The position numbers were made by a program, and so were the translations under genes. Shown here piece after piece: positions 55,290 through 64,000 of a stretch of DNA of 64,000 bases. The stretch is taken from NCBI GenBank assembly GCA_018340805.1, contig JACMZG010001913.1:29405900-29469899 (forward strand), read 5' to 3'. The notes under the pieces are model-generated. The model was not told the DNA's origin, did not search any database, and saw only the letters and a list, made by a program, of their open reading frames with translations. Source of the stretch: Microvelia longipes. Lineage: Eukaryota > Arthropoda > Insecta > Hemiptera > Veliidae. Positions within the stretch are counted from its first letter, which is position 1. Every line of letters starts with the position of its first letter.

Positions 55290-57426
55290 AAACCCTCGCC
55301 TTCGACTCGGGGGCTAACTTCGATACTAGTAGTAATATTCCATTTTCCTGCCTAGTTACACAAATAACTATTATTTAACAACATTAGGATTATACCCAGG
55401 CTTTATTCTCTTAACACTAGGCACTAAATAAACTCAGAGGTATGAAATTATCAAATAAGCCTGAAATAAAATATAAAAGTAATTGTCTTAGGTGTTTAAA
55501 AAAAAGGGGTGAAGTCTGCCTTGTTTGGAGGGGCCTCTTTGGAACTATAAATGTTTCAAGGGGAGATGGACACTTATACCATTAATGTAATAAAATACTT
55601 AACTTAGATAGGGCAAATGATTTTTGGGTGCAATGCTTCCACACCCTTCTGCCTAAGACTCCGGCTCACTGTCTTACCTTTTTATTTCTCTAGTTATCGA
55701 CAACCAGTTTATGATTGATATCAGTAAAGACAGATCAGAGTAACCAGTAATGGGTGATTGAGTATGAAAGACTTATAGTAGCAGAGCATGGATTCTTACA
55801 CATACCCTTGCAATAATAAAGAGGTTGGAATATAATATAATTCATTCAGAGAAAGTAATTAATTTTACGTGTATTCAGGCTCAAAACCAGTTAGAACTTG
55901 TAGGAGAGACAAAGTCAGCCCAAAGGGGTACATTTTTCCTAGGGGAGATGTTGCTCCCTAGTTATAATAGGCCTGAGAGGATTTTGGTGAAGCAAAGCTT
56001 CAGAAATTAATTTCTTGATGCTCAGATTTAGACAATTTTAAATGCTGCTTGGTGGTGCTTTTAATTGATATAAAAACTCGGTTAGATTATGATTGAACAG
56101 TTTATCCATCATCATCATGGTTCTCCGCAGGGGGGAGGGGTCAAACGGGTCACTTTGACCCCATAAAATCAGAAAATTTAGATTGAACACCACTGCAAAT
56201 TATTGATAATTCAATAGTTATTTTTCTTTATTTTATTTTTTACTCTTGAACCCGTAGGGTTATTTTAGTGTTTCTACTCTTCTATATGCAACTCTACTGA
56301 GAACCCCTAGAGTTCACACACACTCTGCTCAAGGGAAGATCTCGGTACTTCTATCCTCCCCTTTACAGCACTGCACCTGTGACCAGTTTCGTAGTTTGTC
56401 TAGTATATTTTCTCCTGTCCTATTAGCTAATCTGATCTCATTATCCTAACAATAAATAAACTATTACATATTTTTTTTTAATAAATTAAAATTTAGTTTA
56501 GCAAATCCCCACTCCTGTGATTTACTAAACTCCTATCTTTGACTTTTGTCAGAGGTTGCTGAAAACTAAAGCCCCAGCACATTATTGATGACTGAACTTG
56601 GCAGCTTTGACCCCCTAGGAAAGAATTCTGTGGACTCCCATGCCCATCACAAAGTTTAAATGAATGTGCAACTGGATCTTCAGAGTGCTATTTAACTTTT
56701 AAAAGTAGGTCCATGTTGCTAGCTCCCCTAAGTGGAATTGCGTCAAACTAGTGTCATAACTTTGTGCTTTTGGCTCCGGTTCAAAGTTTTAGGAGCTGCA
56801 TGTCTTTATATTCTTCTCAATGGTTCTATTTTGATGTCCGATTGGCGCTATAAATGTTTGCTAATTTATGCCATACATTTTGTTACGGGATATTAAGATA
56901 AAGGGATATTACTGGCTCTATTTTAGGGATATTAAGATTTTAAGTAAGGAGCTAGAGCTATGTTGCTCTTAGAGGTGGAATTTTAAGTCTGTATTGACCA
57001 GTGCTGGAATTTATATATATACTCTTAAGACTTATATTTTACTCTTGCAGTATTAGTCTCTTTGTAGCTAACCAATGATTTGCATTGTCATGAGTGAGCT
57101 AAATATATTTAGATCTTAGTTCAGTTTTTAATAACTAGGTCCCTTGGTCAAAATTTAGTTAATTTTTGTTGGTAACACTGAGAGTTCTGTGTCAACATCA
57201 GCTGTTTCGTAAATTTCAGTTGATTGTGTTTATTTTTTTATTTATTTTTAATCAGATTAAATAGTTATTTATTAATTTAGTTTTTAAATATGCCCTTTAG
57301 TCATGTGATAGTTATTAATTTTTGTGTTGTAAGTAAAATACATATTATGAAAAGATAACGAAGTTGTGATTGAACTTCGCTCTGCTTGGCTAACCAAGTT
57401 TTACGTTAAAATTTTTGTTTTAAAGA
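55290..57426. other. Intergenic stretch before the fem-1 homolog
   Basis: No gene, RNA or clear repeat was recognised. The last about 170 bases, which lead into the start codon at 57427, should include the promoter and 5' UTR of the fem-1 homolog. There is no obvious TATA box. Confidence 0.5.
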
Positions 57427-58115
57427 ATGTGGTTTACTGGTAAAAACGATCTGGCTAATTTTAAAGACGCGTTATTTTCCCAGTTAATGAGCGAAGTTAA
57501 ATCTGCCGCGCCCGGGGCAAGATTGACTTACGGCTTGAGGACTCATCTTGAGAAATTTAGACCTTCAGAACGACAAGAGATAGCGTGTCGTATGAGAGAG
57601 GGATGTGCTCCTTTGTTTATAGCATGTAAACGAGGGCACGTAGAGATAGTTGAGTATTTGATAACTGTCTGTAGAGCTGATATAGAACAGAGAGGTCTTT
57701 ACGAAGTTCCTGACGATCGCTCTGTTCATAATGTTACGCCACTATGGTGTGCTGCCGTTTCAGGTAAACTAGCTGTTATGAAATGTTTAGTGAACTGGGG
57801 AGCCAACGTGAACGCCGTATCAGATACGGGTTCTACCCCTGTGCGGTCCGCGTGCTTCATGACCCACCTAGATATCGTTTCGTACTTAATAGAGTGTGGA
57901 GCAGACATTCTCAGACCTAACTATAACGGAGGTACTTGTCTAATTAATTCAGTACAGAGTGTTCAACTTTGCTTATATTTATTAGAACATGGTGCTAAAG
58001 TAAATGCTAAGGATATACAGAATAAAACAGCGCTACATTATGCAATACAGGAACATAGATTTGAAACTACTAAACTATTATTAGAACATGGAGCTGACCC
58101 GTATAACAAAAGCAG
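57427..58115 (+). CDS. fem-1 homolog exon 1: start and ankyrin repeats
   Basis: 689 nt, leaves in phase 2. It starts with ATG (TTTTAAAGAATGTGG; A at -3 is absent, G at +4 is absent, but no better start follows before conserved sequence) and ends HGADPYNKS plus AG. The donor is AG|GTTTGT. It encodes the N-terminal lead and five ankyrin repeats. Translation past the donor gives FVLFYYLKL, which is intron. Confidence 0.94.
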
Positions 58116-61100
58116 GTTTGTTTTGTTTTATTATCTTAAATTACAATTACTTTGTCTACCCTGGAAATTCATCACAAGTGAGTGATGTTAAAATAATTAG
58201 TAGCACTAGAACATTGTTTTGCCTCTGGCTCCCACCATGACCCTAGTAGCTCCTCTGGACCCTTGTAGATTCTGTCAAGTTATTATATTCTGTTTAAAAG
58301 TTTAAGCTTATGGATTAACGGAGATTTCTAAGTTCTGTTTGGTTCACACTAATTACTCATGGTGAGAAGCACTGCTAAAAACTACCCCAAATTTAAATTT
58401 GGTATTTAAGGCGACGCCATTTGGTTAGAACCAATACAATGCATTATCTTCCCCAATGCTATTTTGTAGCCCTACACTCAGGCACTGCAACCTACAATTG
58501 CTACCCTATGGAATAGCAACCCATTATTGCATTTTTGTTTGCACCCCTTCATTCAATTATACAAGACACTGCTTTTCTAAATGTTTGTTTTAAATCTTGT
58601 TTTGTTTTTTTATTGATCGTATTTTTTTGCAGGTTTTCAATGTGGAGATAAAGAAATTTATTTATTTATTCTTATAGCATGTTCTTTGTCTAGGTACCAT
58701 GATGATGCTCTTCAAACAGCATGCCTTAAAGGGGCTGGACAAATATTTAATTATTTAATAAATAAGGTAGAATATTCACCAGAAAGACTGGCTGATGCCC
58801 ATGAACTTATTGGCTCAACATTCCTAGATGAACATTCGGATACTACTGTCAGTATTTATTTACTATATTTTAGATATTAATCTATAATTGCTTACTCTCT
58901 TGGCTAAGCTAAATAACTTGTTAGACTATGAAGTTTAGCAGCATTGATTGTGGTCAGTACTTTGATGGGGGTATCGCCCATTGCCCATTCCTGTGCTGGT
59001 CATGTGGGTACAAATCAGTTTGATTTTTTCCCTCTAGCCCGGATGTCTCAATTTAATAAATAAAGCTTGATGTTTTAATAAATAAATAAAAAATGGGTCA
59101 CAGGGTAACTCAGAACTTTTCCTCGCCATATCTGATTTGCTTTGATTATTCTCAAAATGTAGGTCTCGCTTAGTTGGCCCTCAGAATATGGAAATCACCT
59201 AATTTACATTGCAATATATGTCTTTGGACTTACTTCATTCGTCCTCAGATAGTAAAACATATGTATTATTTCCTACGGTCACCGTGCTTAAGCTGCTTAA
59301 TCTTGCTCGATGCTGCTTGACATTAGAGACCCAACAAAAACTTTATATTTACTAGTCGTATTAAAATGAAACTTTTACATAAGAGATACACTTGTAACAA
59401 ATTTCAACTCAATTGGGTTTTCTGTCTCAGTTTTTAAAAATCATATAAGTGTCATTTGATAAAAATTGCTTTAACACTATGAGGTGTTTCTTTTTACAGA
59501 CGAAGTTAATCATGACTAAGGTTTTAACAAACTTCTTGGAGATTAACGTCATTTTTAAAGAAATGTTTCTTATGAGCTCATTTATTTTTCTTTTACACAA
59601 TAGGATGACTATTTATTTTTGCCAAGTTTGGAACTAGGAACATTTTATCTGTAAAAAGATGTTGGCAATCAAACCAATACCACAGTGCAAAAGATATATG
59701 GTTAGTTATCTAATTAAATTATGTTGTTTTTAGTTAACTCTTTCACACTGGCACAAAGCTATAAAGATCAGAGAGGAGCTGAACATAGAGAAGATAGTGA
59801 AGGAACCAAGGAGAGAGTTTGGATTTGCCAAAGAGTTTTGTACAGTCCAAGATCTCAGTGCTTTGGACTTGGATGCTATGAGAATACAGAGCTTGCTTAT
59901 AGTAGAAAGAGTTTTAGGACCTGGTCATAAGGATACTCTCTTCAGGTACGGTTCCTTATCCTATTTACTATTCTTTCAGTCATCTAGATGTTTAAAACTT
60001 TTAGGATTATGCCTTGTCAGGTAAGAACAACTTCAGCAGTTTGAGTGTAAGAAAAAAGTTAGTTAGAAGATATAAGAGAATAATAATGTTCCAATGAAAT
60101 CATTTGCCTTCTGCTAATACTTAAAAAACATGACTATAAAGGGTGGTACATTTCATATAAATCACCCCGACCATTTTATTTACAAGGATAAATATAGTGT
60201 GCTGTCCTTAAAGTAAGGAATGCTCAAAAACACAACCAGACGCAGCATTCTAAATCAATCAAATAAGATAATATCTTAAAATATCCTATTGCAATTTTTT
60301 CCAAAGGAAATTTGCTTATAATTCAGCAAAATCACCTAATAAGAATTAAAAATAAATTAAAAATTAGGAAGTTTAAATCAATTTCTGGTTAATTATAATC
60401 ACATCGCCAATTAATATATACACACAAAACATTAAAATCAAACTTAACAAAAAACCCTCAGCGGGAAGCAAACAAAAATGAAGATTTAAAATTCCTAATG
60501 AATCCTAAATTATATTTTCTCCACTGCGTGAAAAACATTAATGATTGTTTGTTTTTATTTTGATGCACTTTTAGAGATTTGAAAACATTTAGAATAGTAA
60601 AAATTATTGTGATTGTGAAATGTTGCAAAATGACATGAATAATTTATAAGTTGGTCTTTTAGCAATAATCTACCTTTTAATTTTAAAAAATATTCTGAGA
60701 TGAGGTATAGTCGAAATAAAAAGTTAATTGTTAATAATTACATGATGGACAATTTTATTATAGATAGTAGTGAAAGCATATGTGATTTAGGTGTTAAGTT
60801 CAAGTATGATCTCTATTTTCATGACCACATAATTATTGAGTAAAATAGGATATTTATTTATTTCATAGACAAATAAAATATATATATTGTAAATAGAAGC
60901 AACAAACAATTGGGCTTCATTAAAAGATCAACTAAAGAATTTAAAAATTTCGGTACAATAATTTTATATATACTTTAGTTATATAAGGTGTACTTAGTAC
61001 ATTGTTTTAGCTTGATGGTGTTTACAATATATTGCTGATGAGGTAAACTAATTATGTTAAACTAACATAATGGAAATTTGTGATTTCTATACTATCACAA

Positions 61101-61708
61101 GCACTACCTAAGAAAAGTTGTTAACATTATTATGTCTGTAAGAATTATTAAGACCTGTTTCTATTAACATTTCCTAATCAAATTGCTTCCACCTGTTTTT
61201 TTATTTTTAAATTTGTTACAGAAACTAAATAACATTGATCCAGCCCACTCCCCCTTCCCTCCTCCACTATTGTCTAGTCATCGAAACAACTCCTTGAATC
61301 ATTTTATGATGAAAATTCGCTAATAATCAATGGAAATGTTTTTATAGGCCTTGTTGTTTATTCCCTTGAGATATATGTTCATGGTCCATTTCTTTTAGTC
61401 CAAAGTATATTTCAAGGAGTGTAGTTTCTATACTATAATTGGTCCTTGTGCTTTCTTGAAGGACCATTGTCTTTTAAAACAGCTGCACCTGCTGCCCTTA
61501 ACTTGTTGCCGGGGGATACTGCTGTCTAACTCCTTATGTTTGCAGCCATTCTCAGCTATGCCTTCACTATAGACTAAACCCAAAGTAATAGTGAATAATT
61601 ATGTTTAGATTGATGTACCGAGGTGCAGCATATGCTGATGATATGAGGTACCAGAAATGCATCGATCTCTGGAGAACAGCTTTAGACACCAGGGTTCATA
61701 AAGATTCT
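57427..61708 (+). CDS. Protein fem-1 homolog (CG6966 type), four exons, 3' end beyond 61708 not found
   Basis: FEM1 proteins are ankyrin-repeat substrate receptors of CUL2-RING ubiquitin ligases that bind C-terminal degrons. Four in-phase exons (57427-58115, 58694-58847, 59734-59945, 61609-61708) give 385 residues. After an N-terminal lead (DLANFKDALFSQL, SAAPGARLTYGLRTHLEKF) come about six ankyrin repeats from residue 59: EGCAPLFIACKRGHVEIVEY, VTPLWCAAVSGKLAVMKCLV, GSTPVRSACFMTHLDIVSYL, GGTCLINSVQSVQLCLYLLE, KTALHYAIQEHRFETTKLLL and DDALQTACLKGAGQIFNYL. A TPR-like region follows with ERLADAHELIGSTFLDEH, DLDAMRIQSLLIVERVLGPG and YRGAAYADDMRYQKCIDLWR. The STPVRSACxMTH and HELxGSTFLDEH strings point, from memory, to the CG6966-type branch more than to FEM1B. 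The rest of the TPR region and the C-terminus were not found in the last 2.3 kb of the window. Confidence 0.92.
58694..58847 (+). CDS. fem-1 homolog exon 2
   Basis: 154 nt, phase 2 in and phase 0 out. It encodes YHDDALQTACLKGAGQIFNY then LINKVEYSPERLADAHELIG and STFLDEHSDTT. The acceptor is TTCTTTGTCTAG. The donor ACT|GTCAGT is non-optimal (GTCAGT), but the next exon joins in phase and continues the family alignment. The following intron (886 bp) contains a 5S-derived SINE. Confidence 0.9.
58926..59095 (+). mobile_element. 5S-rRNA-derived SINE
   Basis: GAAGTTTAGCAGCATTGATT then GTGGTCAGTACTTTGATGGG and GGTATCGCCC match the 3' half of 5S rRNA (GAAGTTAAGCAACATCGGGC, GCGGTCAGTACTTGGATGGG, TGACCGCC), including the internal control region. 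An unrelated body follows (CTGTGCTGGTCATGTGGGTA, TAGCCCGGATGTCTCAATTT) and it ends in an AATAAATAAAGCTTGATGTT, TTAATAAATAAATAAAAAA tail. This structure fits a 5S-derived (SINE3-type) element. The 5S 5' half is not recognisable, so a 5S gene is ruled out. Confidence 0.7.
59734..59945 (+). CDS. fem-1 homolog exon 3: TPR-like region
   Basis: 212 nt, phase 0 in and phase 2 out. It encodes LTLSHWHKAIKIREELNIEK then IVKEPRREFGFAKEFCTVQD, LSALDLDAMRIQSLLIVERV and LGPGHKDTLF. xHWxxAxxIR and DAMRIQxLLIxERxLGPxHxDT are FEM1 signatures. The acceptor is GTTGTTTTTAG and the donor AG|GTACGG. Another frame over the same DNA is a shadow. The next intron (1663 bp) has no recognised element. Confidence 0.93.
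61609..61708 (+). CDS. fem-1 homolog exon 4
   Basis: 100 nt, phase 2 in and phase 0 out. It encodes LMYRGAAYADDMRYQKCIDL then WRTALDTRVHKDS. RYRGAxYAD...CIxLWxxAL is the family's conserved TPR segment. The acceptor is ATTATGTTTAG and the donor TCT|GTAAGT is strong, so at least one more exon must follow. None was recognised up to 64000. Confidence 0.93.
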
Positions 61709-63320
61709 GTAAGTTTTTCTCTACTTAGATTATAGTTAATTGAAGTAATATTCATAACTTCGTACATTAGAGCTGATATTGGTTTGTATGTGTCGCGATA
61801 ACTATCAATCATAAAAATTAACCAATTACAAAAAATATTGGTATGAACGTATCACTAATTTGGCGTTAAAGATTTATAGTTTTTGGCTTAATTTTTATCA
61901 GAAAAAAGGAAATGTTATTCATGGAGTTTATTATTTCTGACTTAAAAAAAGTTTTGTAGCCACTTAAATGGAGCGATAGTATGCAATTTGGATTGTGCCA
62001 ACTACAAGAATATGTGGAAGTCTGGGGCGCTTCTTGTTTTTAACTACTCCTGGTACTTTTCTGATTTATCCAAATATTTTCTTTATATATTATTGGCCAA
62101 TGTCAAGTAGATAATCATGCCGTTATGATGCCGTGACGATTTCATTATAATAACTTAGAAAAGTGGGAAGAATGTTATGATGAGGAGGGTTAACTTTAAA
62201 GCTGCTGCTAGAGACCAGCACTGAGTTCATCTGCTATTATATATAAGATTTCACAGCCAAAATATATGTATAAGATATAAAATGTTGGTAGGTATTCGAG
62301 AGTGTCTGTATTACGCTCTCATATACCTTCTGACATTCTTTGGTTCTACCTATATTTTTAAAATCCCATTTATTGCTGTTAGCAATAAGCCAAGTGATAA
62401 GGGTTATTCCTTTTAGGAGTCTGATATACAGGAGGTTTATATTTTATTATAATAGATGTATGTTAGTTTAATTGTTCTTTTGTTTATTTATTTATTTAAT
62501 TCTTAGTTAGTTTAATATTTCTTTCCAATTATTTTATTAATATTTTTAATTTATTTTAATTATATCATATACTATTATTATTTATTTGTTGATCACGGTA
62601 GGCCCCTACACTAGTCAAGTATTTTTTTAGTCTGTATTTGTCCACAACTTAGAATTGGATGCAAACTACATGGATAAATTGTTGACTCAGGCAAACACCC
62701 ACCTTACTAGTATTTTAGCAAAAAAATACAAATACTTTTTATTTCCAATAAAAAAACAAAGAAACAGAATATACTATAAAAAAACAAAAATATACAATAA
62801 AAAACAGAATATACAATTTTTAGAAACATTGAAGTCTTAATAATAGGTAATATAAAAATTATAAATATATATAAAGATACTTTTTATTTTTGGAGGTTAA
62901 ATCAATTTGTTTTTATTATAAATAAATCACGGGGTCAAATTAGCCAAAAGGATGCATGGAACCAGTCTTGGAACCCACAAGGCTGTGTCTGTGTGTGGGA
63001 ATTCAATTTTAAGGTTCATGTGCAACACTGGTTTTTTTTTTTTGTTTTAAAAGAGATTTAGAAAATATAAGTTAAGTAGAATAATACAACGAATTGAAAA
63101 GTTACAAATGGTGTTGATATTAAAAATGTCAGTCTTTAAGTACAATGAATTACAAACTGCTAATAAAAAAAAATAATACAAATAAAATAGAATAAAAATA
63201 ATACCTAATAATGAGTATACCTAAAAAATTAAAAATTGTGTGTAAATATTTTATTTTTTTTTAATATTTTTTTTGTTTTATAATAATAAAAATTAGTAAA
63301 AAACTTATTACTAACAATTT
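61709..63320. other. Presumed fem-1 intron, no exon seen
   Basis: AT-rich DNA with homopolymer A and T tracts. The expected continuation of the TPR region, after ...HKDS, was not found. Frames here are low-complexity (Lys/Asn/Tyr-rich). Confidence 0.5.
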
Positions 63321-63321
63321 A

Positions 63322-63893
63322 TCCTGGTGGGTAAAACTGGGCTCTAAATACATTCTCACTATAAACTATGAACTGTTAAATAGACCAGAACAATTAGATG
63401 AGATATTTAACAAAATAATTACTCAAGTTAAAAATACACTAAGGCAGGAAAATATTGATAAGGCAAACGCAGCACAGTTTCATAAACTATATTCCAAATT
63501 AATTCCAAAAGGTGATGGCAAACCTACTTATTTCATATACAATACAGAAGAATAGCAAGCTGGGTGTTTAAGGCTCGAGGAGAACTCTTGCCTTTAAACT
63601 TAAGACCAGGCAGAGAAGGTCAGACTATTCTATGCTCTATATGCAACATGAAAACAAGAGAGGACAACTTTCACTTTCTAGCAGTCTGCCCGGTACTCAG
63701 TTATTATTAAAAACATTATTTAGGCAAAGCTCAAAATCCCCCCCTATCCCCGCTGGCTCCCCCTTCCCTGTGGCTCCTATCTGTTGAGGAGTACAAGGAG
63801 CTGCTCGAGAGTGCAATTTGGGCTCCATTGATAAACTACCTTAAGAAAACAATTAACTGTAGAAAGTATTTAACAGATCACTTCAACTATTAA
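63322..63893 (+). pseudogene. LINE ORF2 C-terminus, frameshifted, in presumed fem-1 intron
   Basis: The first frame reads NLSWWVKLGSKYILTINYEL, LNRPEQLDEIFNKIITQVKN and so on to a TAG near 63555. A second frame continues with RIASWVFKARGELLPLNLRP then GREGQTILCSICNMKTREDN and FHFLAVCPVL. C-x2-C-x8-H-x4-C is the zinc-knuckle-like C-terminal motif of several LINE clades. After another break it ends SLWLLSVEEYKELLESAIWA then PLINYLKKTINCRKYLTDHF and a stop at 63891-63893. A-rich sequence follows to the window end. A short relative of the motif is at 25906-26095. The broken frames mean it is not active. Confidence 0.75.
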
Positions 63894-64000
63894 ATAATTA
63901 AAGCTCACTTCTAACGACTTGCAAAAAGAACTAAATAACAAAGAAATAAAAAACAAAACAAAAACTAAATGCTCAAATTATCATTTTTTCACACCCTAAA

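Noticed and set aside
57726..57908. A minus-strand open frame in fem-1 exon 1
   Set aside because: It is the antisense shadow of the ankyrin repeats.
58926..59000. A functional 5S rRNA gene
   Set aside because: Only the 3' half is similar, with many substitutions, and it runs into an unrelated body and an A-rich tail.

Overview
The window looks like nuclear DNA from an arthropod, most likely an insect with a large, AT-rich, repeat-laden genome. The genes have GT-AG introns. The proteins resemble insect COX5A, an insect cationic amino acid transporter and the CG6966-type fem-1 homolog. The space between exons holds Helitron, Jockey-like LINE, SINE, fold-back and microsatellite sequence. The species cannot be named from this sequence alone.

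Layout. Positions 1-22233 have no recognisable protein gene. They hold dispersed repeats, tandem arrays (70, 117, 60 and 41 bp units), a minus-strand Helitron at about 11309-14470, a fold-back element, 5S-rRNA-like and tRNA-like SINE pieces and long AT or CA microsatellites. An intronless COX5A gene lies at 22234-22686 (+). From 27163 to 50178 (+) run the exons of an SLC7-family cationic amino acid transporter (CAT). Twelve exon positions are visible; the N-terminal exon(s), roughly 75-80 residues, were not found. At 54783-55073 is a short ORF resembling the N-terminal domain of Crypton-like tyrosine recombinases, with no catalytic domain. At 57427-61708 (+) are the first four coding exons of a fem-1 homolog that continues past the right edge. 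The right end (63320-63893) is the decayed C-terminus of a LINE.

The main biological point is in the CAT gene. Exon position 7 exists in two versions, 7a (38462-38601) and 7b (42397-42536). Both are exactly 140 nt, both enter in phase 2 and leave in phase 1, and both encode the same conserved loop with different residues. Only a transcript with exactly one of them stays in frame. This is the same protein region that vertebrate CAT-2 swaps between its A and B forms, a swap that changes substrate affinity there. The 3.8 kb between the two exons contains a tandem array shortly upstream of the 7b acceptor, a 37-bp perfectly paired hairpin, a second 17-bp hairpin and a tRNA-derived SINE. Another array sits directly upstream of 7a.

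The three host genes have unrelated jobs (respiratory complex IV, cationic amino acid import, substrate recognition for a CUL2 ubiquitin ligase) and share strand but no evident pathway.
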